Source: SHWC01 sp945902735
Lineage (GTDB): Bacteria > Pseudomonadota > Alphaproteobacteria > UBA828
DNA: 7,696 nucleotides
Reading direction: 5' to 3'
Assembly (NCBI GenBank): GCA_945902735.1
Contig: CAMDNF010000111.1
Location: forward strand, 1 to 7,696
The position numbers and the translations under genes are program-made. This document shows, piece after piece, positions 1 to 6,347 of this stretch. The notes below the pieces were generated by a model. It made no database searches, was not told where the DNA came from, and worked only from the letters and a program-made list of their open reading frames with translations. Position 1 is the stretch's first letter. Each line of letters starts with the position of its first letter.

Positions 1-1561
1 CGCCCTTCAAACGACGAGCTGGTGCGGTCTCCAATTGGTGAAGACCAAGCGTACCGGCGAGGAGATCCGTGATTTGTTCGATTTCCGCCGCGTCGATCGC
101 CTGGCCACCGGCCACACCCCGGATCAAATTTGCATCGGCGATCGGCACACTCACGGCATCGAAGACAGCGTGCAAAGCCTGAAACGCCTGGATGCGTGTT
201 GCAATCGGCGGCAGTTCATCGTGCGCGACTTGGCGCAAGGCCGTCTCGACCTCCCGATAGGATTCGGTCGTGAACACGTGCGGTAGGCCGGCGCCATGAT
301 AGGCCGGATGAGCCGTGATGACCGGTATCCCGAGCGCTGCCGCTTGGAAACCGAGTGAGCTTCGAACGATCGCCAACGCCTTGGCGCCACGCATTGCATC
401 TTCGCCGCGCTCAAGCGGCGCCAATACCATCACATTGGGATAGGCGCGCACACGCTCCCAAAATCCTGTAGGTCTCGGCGCGGTAAAGGCGGGGTGCTCC
501 TTGACCAAAAGCCGCCAACCGCTCGGCATGGCCTTGGCAAGCCAATCGATGAAGGCGAGCTGATTGTCGCAACTCGGCGATTCCGCCATCAAGGTTGATT
601 CCGGCTCGACCGAGAGCGGCAGGAACACATAGGGCAAACCAACCGGCAATGTTGGGAGAACCGGTGTCGCGCCGCGCGCGGCACGCCGCAAACGCCACAC
701 CGCGATGATGTTCGCGAACAGATCGCCTAATAGATACTTCCCGTAGACTTGATCGCGCCGCTTGAGCCGATGCCCGAGCTCTCGTCGTGTCGCGCGGTAA
801 AGCGCGCGCCCGAGATAGCGCCAAGAGCTATGCGCCGGTAGATTGGCGATAACGCCGGCCGCGCGCGCGGTCTGCCCGAGCTCATTCGGGGACACGGCAA
901 CACCCGGCACCGGGGGCCGCGCTAAGGCACGCGCCAAGGCCTCTTCCAGCCCTTCAGGGCGATAATGACGGTCCACCGCCCAATAGAGCCGTGTGTTCGT
1001 CGTCAAATTCGGCAGGCGCACAGGAATGCCGAGCCCTTCGGCCACGCCGATCATCAGATTTCCGTAGATCGATGATATAGACGCAATCACTGCGACCACG
1101 TCATGCGTGCGATAGAGATCTTCGAATGTGCGCGCAAGGCGCAACGCGATATCGAGGCTTTGGTCGAAATCCGCCGATACACCATAACGAGAGCGCGCAT
1201 AGACGGCGCCAACGACGAACCCATGCCCAAGGTGGCGGTCTGCGCGGACGGCTTCAAGCAATTTGACCGAGAGCCGCTGTTCGACTGTCGCAATTTCGGC
1301 AGCGAGCGCGGCCGACGACGGCAACGCTTCCGTCGCGCGTGGCGTCAGCGCGGGTTCGATATCGATCAACGCATCAAACGCGGTCTTATCAAAATGATAG
1401 CGCCTCGGATTGGGCAAATCATTTGCGCCGCGATAAACGAGGATCGCGCCAACGCCATAGCGTTCGCGCAATTCCTTGGCGAGACCGCTCAACAGATCGG
1501 CATATTGGTTCATCATCTGGATGACGATGACCGGCCGGCCTAGCGAGGTCTGATCAGCCAT
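1..1561 (-). CDS. Capsule-polysaccharide-synthesis/glycosyltransferase-like protein (3' end outside window)
   Basis: From the ATG at 1561 the minus strand stays open for 520 codons to the left edge, so the stop is outside and the protein is longer than 520 residues. The first 280 or so residues are poorly conserved (start MADQTSLGRPVIVIQMMNQY), with a strand/helix pattern of a GT-B-like N-terminal half. The second half is diagnostic: PYVFLPLSVEPES (310-322), RLLVKEHPAF (350-359), and VRSSLGFQAAALGIPVITAH (399-418), the pattern seen in capsule-synthesis (KpsS/KpsC-like) and surface-carbohydrate proteins, where the KEHP and the SS-LG-A--G-PV segments bind the nucleotide sugar. Residues 481-520 may be a C-terminal tail. 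It lies four bases after the AsnB-like stop, with only a weak AAGG upstream. No signal peptide is seen. Transfer of a sugar to the glycan is the likely role; the donor and acceptor are unknown. Confidence 0.85.
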   Translation of the reverse strand, partial: MADQTSLGRPVIVIQMMNQYADLLSGLAKELRERYGVGAILVYRGANDLPNPRRYHFDKTAFDALIDIEPALTPRATEALPSSAALAAEIATVEQRLSVKLLEAVRADRHLGHGFVVGAVYARSRYGVSADFDQSLDIALRLARTFEDLYRTHDVVAVIASISSIYGNLMIGVAEGLGIPVRLPNLTTNTRLYWAVDRHYRPEGLEEALARALARPPVPGVAVSPNELGQTARAAGVIANLPAHSSWRYLGRALYRATRRELGHRLKRRDQVYGKYLLGDLFANIIAVWRLRRAARGATPVLPTLPVGLPYVFLPLSVEPESTLMAESPSCDNQLAFIDWLAKAMPSGWRLLVKEHPAFTAPRPTGFWERVRAYPNVMVLAPLERGEDAMRGAKALAIVRSSLGFQAAALGIPVITAHPAYHGAGLPHVFTTESYREVETALRQVAHDELPPIATRIQAFQALHAVFDAVSVPIADANLIRGVAGGQAIDAAEIEQITDLLAGTLGLHQLETAPARRLKG

Positions 1562-1565
1562 TGAC

Positions 1566-3407
1566 TCAAGCCGCCTTTCGTTGGCCGGCAAGACCGCTCA
1601 GCCAGCTGTCGAGACTGATCAATTGCCAGAGAAACATCATGTGGTTTTCGCGCGGCGCACCGCTCTCAACGATCGCGGCGTGCTCCTCGATCAACCGCTC
1701 GACGACATCCGGCCGATAGAGCCCGCGCTCACGAAAGGCGCGGCTGCGTACCAAATCGAGCAAGGGGGCCTTCAAGCGCGTCGCCAGCCACTGATGGAGC
1801 GGTGCGTTCCACCCGGTCTTGGCGATCCGCGTGCGCGTCGCCTCGGGCAGGATGCCCTTCATCGCCGCACGCAAAAGCTGCTTCGTCACACCATCGCGAA
1901 TTTTCAATGCGCTCGGCACCCGAAAAGCAAGCTCGACCAAGCGGTAATCGAAAAACGGAAATGCGTCAACGAGCCCGAACGCGGCGGTATTGCGCTCCGA
2001 GGCGCGCAAGCAGCACGGCATCGTCTCGCGATAGATTTCATTATAGGCATGGCTCTTGAGGTAGCTACTGAACGGGCTTTCAAGCCCCGGCGTAACTGCC
2101 ACGCGTGCATCCGGCGAAAGCGCATCTCGATAGCGTGCGACCAGTTCGGCATCCGCCATCACCCGACCGCGCACGGCGGACTCCGTCAACCGAGCCATCT
2201 TCAGCGCGGCCATTTCGGGCGTCTTGCGCCAGACCGGGTGATCGTGATGGCGCTGCCAGCAGGCGATTTCGTGATTGAGCCGCGCCTCATCGCCCGCCGC
2301 CTTCAAATCGGCGAAGAAATAGAAAAAATAATCGTACTCGCCGGCATGTTGTTCATCGCCGCCGAGACCACCCATCGCCCCATCATGGCCAGCCGCCTTG
2401 ATCCGCTCGCAAAGCGCCGCGTGCGCCAGCCAAGTGACGGTCGAGACCGGCTGGTCGTGCAACGCCGTGAGGCGTGCAACCTCAGCAAAAAGATCGAAGG
2501 TGCCAAGCTCAACCGACTGCCAATCGATCCGGCCACCCTCGAGAGCATCACGAATCTCAACCGTCTCGTCATAGGCCCCGCCGCCATAGACGGTGGAATA
2601 GGCGCGTGACGGCCTCCCCGAGACCAATGCCGCGACCGTCGCAACCGAACTCGAATCGAGCCCGCCCGAAAGCGTGAAGGCCGGCCGATCGAGGCGTACG
2701 AGGCGGCGCTTGACCGCATCGAAGAACATCGCCCGATAATCCTCGGCCAACTCTTCCAGCGGGCGCGGATCGTCACCTTGATCCTCAAGCGCATACCAGC
2801 GCGCCAACGACGCCGCGCCATTGGCGATGGTGAGCACCATGCCCGGAGCCAATTGGGCGATCCCACAGTAGGGCGTTGCCTCGGGCGGGTTATCAAAGAA
2901 CCGATAATGCCCACCGGCGACTGCCGCGAGATATTCCGGGCGGGGCGTGAAATCGACGCCAGGGAGCCCAAACAACCCGGCGAGCCGTGAGGCGAAGGCC
3001 ACCAAAGGGCCGCCAGCGACGTAATACATCGGCTTCACGCCAAAGCGATCACGCGCCAGGTGAATATGGCCCGTCGCTCGGTCAAACACCGCGCAAGCAA
3101 AATCAGCGTTCAACCGATGAAGCGCGCCCGGCAGTCCGTGGCGCCGGTACAGCGCGGCAAGCGCGCCCGCATCCGACAGGCTAGCCGGCGCTTCAATCTC
3201 ATCACGATTATAGATGAGCCCGTCGAACGCCACGACCAATTGCCCATCATCAAACCAGCCATTCCGCAAATCGCTTGAACTTAGCCCGATCGATTCGGCA
3301 AGCGTGCTACAGGCCGCCCCGTCATCCAGGGTCATACGCGCGAGCATTGCGCTCACCAAATTTGGCGGCGCGCCAGCGGCGATACCAGCGATACGCGCGA
3401 CAGTCAT
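1566..3407 (-). CDS. Asparagine-synthase-like protein with a glutaminase domain lacking the catalytic cysteine
   Basis: This 613-residue protein has the AsnB layout: an N-terminal Ntn glutaminase-like domain (about 1-205) and an ATP-dependent synthetase domain (about 220-600). Synthetase motifs are intact: the PP-loop SGGLDSSSVA (247-256), GGLGGDE (346-352), PFFDYRLVELAFRVPSALKI (484-503) and the following KQLLRAAMKGILP. In the first domain RDRFGVKPMYY (119-129) and an SD at 78-79 survive, but the usual Met-Cys-Gly-Ile-Ala-Gly start is replaced by ARIAGI (4-9), NGEIYN has become DGLIYN (62-67), and no RLSIVD-like motif is seen. It therefore probably cannot hydrolyse glutamine, and would use free ammonia or an amine, or depend on another glutaminase. 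The start is fixed by an ATGA overlap with the methyltransferase gene; no upstream in-frame Met-Cys exists. In glycan clusters such proteins may amidate uronic acid sugars (inference). Confidence 0.92.
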   Translation of the reverse strand: MTVARIAGIAAGAPPNLVSAMLARMTLDDGAACSTLAESIGLSSSDLRNGWFDDGQLVVAFDGLIYNRDEIEAPASLSDAGALAALYRRHGLPGALHRLNADFACAVFDRATGHIHLARDRFGVKPMYYVAGGPLVAFASRLAGLFGLPGVDFTPRPEYLAAVAGGHYRFFDNPPEATPYCGIAQLAPGMVLTIANGAASLARWYALEDQGDDPRPLEELAEDYRAMFFDAVKRRLVRLDRPAFTLSGGLDSSSVATVAALVSGRPSRAYSTVYGGGAYDETVEIRDALEGGRIDWQSVELGTFDLFAEVARLTALHDQPVSTVTWLAHAALCERIKAAGHDGAMGGLGGDEQHAGEYDYFFYFFADLKAAGDEARLNHEIACWQRHHDHPVWRKTPEMAALKMARLTESAVRGRVMADAELVARYRDALSPDARVAVTPGLESPFSSYLKSHAYNEIYRETMPCCLRASERNTAAFGLVDAFPFFDYRLVELAFRVPSALKIRDGVTKQLLRAAMKGILPEATRTRIAKTGWNAPLHQWLATRLKAPLLDLVRSRAFRERGLYRPDVVERLIEEHAAIVESGAPRENHMMFLWQLISLDSWLSGLAGQRKAA

Positions 3408-4162
3408 TTGACCGCGTAGACCGTGAACATGCCTTGGTGATAGCGCTCGAAGCCACGCCGCTTCGCTTCTTCACGCGGAATATCATAGTCAGACACGCAA
3501 GCGTCAATCGTGCCACACCCGGCCAGCAATTTGTCGAACTCGTCGCGCGCAAAGAAATGCGAAAGACCGATATCTTGAAGATGCATCTTGTTCGGCTTGG
3601 CCCCGGTCTCATTCAGAATGACGGTACCCGGGTCATCCGCGACCGCCGTGCCGGCCTTGATTTCCCACAGCGTATGGCTGCGCGACAACATGTAGCCAAC
3701 AAACACGCCCCCCGGCTTGAGCACCCGCTTGACCTCGGCGAAAGCACGTACCCGCCCGGCCTTGTCGAGATGCTGAAAAACGCAGGCCTCAACCGCGCCA
3801 TCGAAGCTCTGGTCCGGAAACGGCAATTCCGTGACCGAGCCAAGCTCGAGGCGATCGACGAGACTCGCGAAACCACGTCGACCGAGATTGGCGCGCGCCA
3901 ATTCGATCGCGGTCGGCGCGATATCGATGCCCGAGACCCGAATGCCCTTCTCGGCCAGCCAGGTCATGTTAGGCCCCGCGCCACAGCCGAGATCGAGAAA
4001 CTGGAGCTTGCCGAACGCCGACGTCGCGTGGCGCGCCCGCAAATAATAAGCAACCGTGCGCACGACGGCTTCGACCGGCGAGGTGTTATAGGCCGATGCG
4101 GCGATCTGAGCCTGAAACGACGCCTCCCAATTGCTGCGCATATCAGCGGCGGTACTGGTCAT
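3404..4162 (-). CDS. Class I SAM-dependent methyltransferase
   Basis: This 252-residue protein has the Rossmann-like core of class I methyltransferases. Motif I, the glycine-rich SAM loop, is FLDLGCGAGPNMTWLA (55-70); the acidic residue binding the SAM ribose is Asp80 in VSGID; ELPFPDQSFDGAVEACVFQH (112-131) covers motifs II/III; and the post-core RVLKPGG lies at 146-152, with GYMLSRSH after it. The N-terminal helix (NWEASFQAQIAASAYN) and a C-terminal part with GLSHFFARDEFDKLL (199-213) are usual for small-molecule or sugar O-/N-methyltransferases. The ATG overlaps the upstream TGA in an ATGA and has GGAG eight bases upstream. Its own stop overlaps the next gene in the same ATGA way. Methylation of a glycan precursor or chain end is the likely role; the acceptor atom cannot be told. 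Confidence 0.93.
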   Translation of the reverse strand: MTSTAADMRSNWEASFQAQIAASAYNTSPVEAVVRTVAYYLRARHATSAFGKLQFLDLGCGAGPNMTWLAEKGIRVSGIDIAPTAIELARANLGRRGFASLVDRLELGSVTELPFPDQSFDGAVEACVFQHLDKAGRVRAFAEVKRVLKPGGVFVGYMLSRSHTLWEIKAGTAVADDPGTVILNETGAKPNKMHLQDIGLSHFFARDEFDKLLAGCGTIDACVSDYDIPREEAKRRGFERYHQGMFTVYAVK

Positions 4163-4536
4163 GGTTTTGGCTCCAACGAGCGAATGGGCGCGACATCATC
4201 GGTGTCGAGCCACGCGATGATTTCCATGGCTTGGTTACGCAAATAGGCGTGGAACTCTTCCAGGCGATTCGTCTCGGCCAACAGCAAATAGCGCCGCGCG
4301 CCGCTCCGACATAAAGCAGGGCGCAGACCATGCGCCGGCAACCGCGCATCCAGGGACGGTGTGGCGTAATAGCCCCAGCTCTTGCGCACGACATCGAACT
4401 CGGTGCCGCTCGACGTCACGAACGTGACCTGCTCATCAGGCTCGAGCGCAATGTCGGCGCAATGCACGAGATTGATCGGCGAGTTCGGATGACCGACGGC
4501 AAACGCGCGGGGCGGTTGTTTTTCACGCACGTTCAT
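4159..4536 (-). CDS. Unrecognised 125-residue cytoplasmic protein of the glycan cluster
   Basis: I do not recognise this protein with certainty. It is 125 residues, without signal peptide, membrane segment or Cys/His metal motif. It reads as an alpha/beta fold: strand-like NLVHCADIAL (22-31) and EQVTFVTSSGTEFDVVRK (35-52), a striking aromatic stretch SWGYYATPSLDARL (53-66), then YLLLAE (83-88) and an amphipathic helix (about 89-110) ending in an acidic WLDTDD. The start is the ATG at 4536, not one 60 codons further up: a strong GAGGTGG Shine-Dalgarno sits three bases before it, and the longer version would lie wholly inside the cytidylyltransferase gene. It overlaps that gene by 14 bases and the methyltransferase by four (ATGA). 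The tight coupling suggests a role in making or modifying the same sugar, possibly as a small enzyme or partner subunit, but no function is shown. Confidence 0.85.
   Translation of the reverse strand: MNVREKQPPRAFAVGHPNSPINLVHCADIALEPDEQVTFVTSSGTEFDVVRKSWGYYATPSLDARLPAHGLRPALCRSGARRYLLLAETNRLEEFHAYLRNQAMEIIAWLDTDDVAPIRSLEPKP
4171..4174 (-). promoter_or_regulatory. Shine-Dalgarno of the methyltransferase gene
   Basis: The minus strand reads GGAG eight bases before the ATG at 4162, inside the end of the preceding small gene. It agrees with the start at the ATGA overlap. The next gene (AsnB-like, 3407) has no comparable site and probably relies on coupling through its own ATGA. Confidence 0.6.
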
Positions 4537-5251
4537 GAACCACCTCTGAAAGACGTTCGGCATCAAATCGGCGAGCCAAAATAACGACATCGTCGAGCGG
4601 TGCAGTGGCAGCCCGTGTGCCGAGCCTGGCCGAAATCCATAGGGTGCGTTCGAGATCGCGCGGCTCGTCAACAGTGAGCGTAACACCCTCATATCGGGCG
4701 TCAGGTGCCACGACATTTTCGATCCGAAAGCGCGTCACATTTCGGTACATATAAAGGGTCACGTGTTCGCGCTCCTCCAGCGACGCAGCCTCTCGCGCCA
4801 TGAGCCGCAGCGCCCCGATCCCGATGATTTCGACGCTTACCCCGGGCGGAAAACTACGCGGCATAATGTTCGTCACAAGGTCCAAGCGAGGCTCCGCCGT
4901 CTCAAACCGTGCGATACATTGCTCGATTAGGGCCGGATCGATGAACGGGCTATCGCCGGAGATCCGGACGATCGCCGATAACCCAAACGTCTCGGCGCAA
5001 GCAAGCGCGCGACCAACAACATCGTCCGCACTCCCGCGAAACACCTCGACGCCCTCAGCCTCGGCAAACATGGCAATCGGATCGTCGAGCGCCCGATCCG
5101 AAGTAGCGACGATCACGGGCATTGCAGGCTGAACCGCGCGCACGCGGTCAAGCACCCGCCCCAATAATGGCCGGCCCGCGACATCGCACAATGCCTTGCC
5201 TGGCAGCCGGCGCGAATCCAAACGCGCAAACACTACGAGGCCGAGCGGCAC
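4523..5251 (-). CDS. SpsF-type cytidylyltransferase (CMP/CDP-sugar synthesis)
   Basis: This 242-residue protein matches the CTP_transf_3/SpsF group, related to CMP-sialic acid and CMP-Kdo synthetases, which transfer CMP from CTP to an acidic sugar or related unit. The N-terminal nucleotide-binding signature is at 9-19 (ARLDSRRLPGK), followed by VIVATSD (46-52), FRGSADDVVGRA (71-82) and the metal-binding GDSPFIDP (99-106). FPPGVSVEII (134-143), REHVTLYMYRN (161-171) and TLTVDEPRDLE (191-201) are the segments typical of SpsF rather than KdsB. I chose the GTG at 5251, not the ATG 14 codons upstream, because the family begins directly before this signature and a GGAGG lies four bases upstream. 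It overlaps the epimerase end by 19 bases and the next gene by 14. No sialic-acid-type synthase is in the window, so the substrate is open. Confidence 0.88.
   Translation of the reverse strand: MPLGLVVFARLDSRRLPGKALCDVAGRPLLGRVLDRVRAVQPAMPVIVATSDRALDDPIAMFAEAEGVEVFRGSADDVVGRALACAETFGLSAIVRISGDSPFIDPALIEQCIARFETAEPRLDLVTNIMPRSFPPGVSVEIIGIGALRLMAREAASLEEREHVTLYMYRNVTRFRIENVVAPDARYEGVTLTVDEPRDLERTLWISARLGTRAATAPLDDVVILARRFDAERLSEVVHERA
4540..4546 (-). promoter_or_regulatory. Shine-Dalgarno of the 125-residue protein gene (decides its start)
   Basis: The minus strand reads GAGGTGG three bases before the ATG at 4536; counted from the GAGG core the spacing is six. It lies inside the cytidylyltransferase gene end. 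It is among the best ribosome-binding sites in the window and rules in favour of the short form of the protein. Confidence 0.75.
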
Positions 5252-6315
5252 TGCGCCTCCGCCTTGCGCCACTGCGCCACATACCACTCGCAATATTGCC
5301 GATATCCGGTTTCAAGCGGCCAGGCAGCGCGAAAGCCGAGCTCCTGCGCGGCGCGTTGGGTCGAGAGCGTCCCGCGAATCGGCTTGTCCGCCGCGCGCGG
5401 CCGTTCCTCGAGCCTGGCCTCGGGCACCACGCTTTTTACCACCGCCGCTAGATCGGCCACGGTGCGTGCGTTGCCAAAGGTCAGATTGAAGGTGTTGGTA
5501 TAACCACCCGGGCAGTCGATCGCGAGCCCTCGCACCATGCCATCGACGAGATCTTTTATATAGGTGAAGTCGAGGCGCCCATCGCCGCCACCCTCGAGCA
5601 GCAACGGCTTGCCTGACAGCGCATTCTCGACAAACACTTGCGACACGCGCCGGCTCACGCAACGCTCGCCATAAAGGGCCGATGGCCGCACGATGACGGA
5701 TGGTACGTTGTGCTGCGTTGCATAGGTGCGCGCCAAACGCTCGCCCATATACTTTCCATTGGCGTAAATGCCCTCAGGCTTCGGCCGCGTGGTTTCGTCG
5801 ACTTCGGCCCCCTCGAAATCGCCATAGACGGTGCTGGAGCTCATGAACATGACCTGATTGATCCGGCCATGACTGAGCCGCGCCTGTTCGAGCACGTTCC
5901 TAAACGTGATCAGCTGAAGATCGAAGGCGAGGCCCGGATCCTTGCGCGCTTCGACCGCGCTCGCGATCGCGGCCAGGTGAACGATCTTGGTGGGCTGGAA
6001 TTCATCGAAGACGCGCGCGATCTCCATCGAATTACGCGCGTCGACATTGCGCAATTGAATGCCGCCATCGCGCATCATGATGAACCGATCGAGCAGGAAA
6101 TTCTGATAAAGCTGCCGTTGCACTGGCGCCATTTGGGTAGCCGAAACATTCTGTACCAAATTGTTCATCATCAGATTGTCGGCGACCATGACGCTCAGGC
6201 CATGCTGGCCGAGTTCGAGCGCGAGATTGTGGCCGATAAAGCCGGCGCCACCGACCAGCAAAATTCGGTGGGCCTTCAACCGGTCAAGGGCGGATTGGTA
6301 GGACGGATCAACCAC
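5233..6315 (-). CDS. NAD-dependent epimerase/dehydratase (extended SDR), nucleotide-sugar modifying
   Basis: This 360-residue extended short-chain dehydrogenase would act on a nucleotide sugar (4-epimerisation, 4,6-dehydration or similar). The NAD-binding GGAGFIG lies at 22-28 with the ribose-binding Asp46 after strand 2. HLAAIAS (113-119) and SSSTVYG (159-165) follow, and the catalytic pair is Tyr184/Lys188 in YANGK. RPSALYGER (210-218) and RLDFTYIKDLVDGM (247-260) belong to the substrate-binding half. Residues about 52-88 form a long Met/Gln-rich segment between strands 2 and 3 that pushes the catalytic tyrosine later than in GalE-like enzymes. The start is GTG with an AGGAGAGG Shine-Dalgarno nine bases upstream, after a 32-base gap that is the longest in the window. 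The TAG stop lies 19 bases inside the next gene. The family is clear; epimerase versus dehydratase or reductase is not. Confidence 0.92.
   Translation of the reverse strand: MVDPSYQSALDRLKAHRILLVGGAGFIGHNLALELGQHGLSVMVADNLMMNNLVQNVSATQMAPVQRQLYQNFLLDRFIMMRDGGIQLRNVDARNSMEIARVFDEFQPTKIVHLAAIASAVEARKDPGLAFDLQLITFRNVLEQARLSHGRINQVMFMSSSTVYGDFEGAEVDETTRPKPEGIYANGKYMGERLARTYATQHNVPSVIVRPSALYGERCVSRRVSQVFVENALSGKPLLLEGGGDGRLDFTYIKDLVDGMVRGLAIDCPGGYTNTFNLTFGNARTVADLAAVVKSVVPEARLEERPRAADKPIRGTLSTQRAAQELGFRAAWPLETGYRQYCEWYVAQWRKAEAQCRSAS
5256..5260 (-). promoter_or_regulatory. Shine-Dalgarno of the cytidylyltransferase gene (supports a GTG start)
   Basis: The minus strand reads GGAGG four bases before the GTG at 5251, inside the last codons of the epimerase gene. 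The spacing is a little short, but an AAGG six bases further up could add to pairing. It supports the shorter, family-typical N-terminus. Confidence 0.6.
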
Positions 6316-6324
6316 GGTTCTTCG

Positions 6325-6332
6325 CCTCTCCT
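6325..6332 (-). promoter_or_regulatory. Shine-Dalgarno of the epimerase gene (decides a GTG start)
   Basis: The minus strand reads AGGAGAGG, then nine bases, then GTG at 6315. It lies in the 32-base gap (6316-6347) after the aminotransferase TAA; the gap holds nothing else that I recognise, such as a terminator hairpin. No better in-frame ATG exists, because the nearby ATG is out of frame and soon stops. Confidence 0.75.
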
Positions 6333-6347
6333 GTCATATGCGCCTCG

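Noticed and set aside
151..824. Two short minus-strand frames (151-414 and 411-824)
   Set aside because: They are in other frames inside the long minus-strand gene at 1-1561; their products are Arg/Ser/Ala-rich and carry no motif.
846..872. GC-alternating tract (gcgcgcgcgg) as a possible structured or Z-DNA element
   Set aside because: It encodes ordinary Ala/Arg codons in the large gene, and similar short tracts occur throughout this GC-rich window.
1103..1543. Plus-strand open frame of 146 codons
   Set aside because: It is antisense to the 520-codon minus-strand frame, which has glycosyltransferase-type motifs and fits the operon direction.
1581..2609. Plus-strand open frame of 342 codons antisense to the AsnB-like gene
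   Set aside because: The opposite strand encodes a clear AsnB-family protein with intact PP-loop motifs. The plus-strand product is Arg/His/Ala-rich without any family motif, as expected for a GC-rich antisense shadow.
3275..4246. Plus-strand open frame of 323 codons antisense to the methyltransferase
   Set aside because: It lies across two real minus-strand genes and their overlap, is Arg-rich, and has no domain signature or plausible ribosome-binding context.
4537..4716. 60-residue N-terminal extension of the small unknown protein
   Set aside because: It lies entirely in the cytidylyltransferase gene, and the strong GAGGTGG site directly precedes the internal ATG at 4536.
5252..5293. 14-residue N-terminal extension of the cytidylyltransferase
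   Set aside because: The extension (MRVVCGAVAQGGGA) comes from the epimerase end in another frame. SpsF proteins begin right before the nucleotide-binding motif, as with the GTG at 5251.
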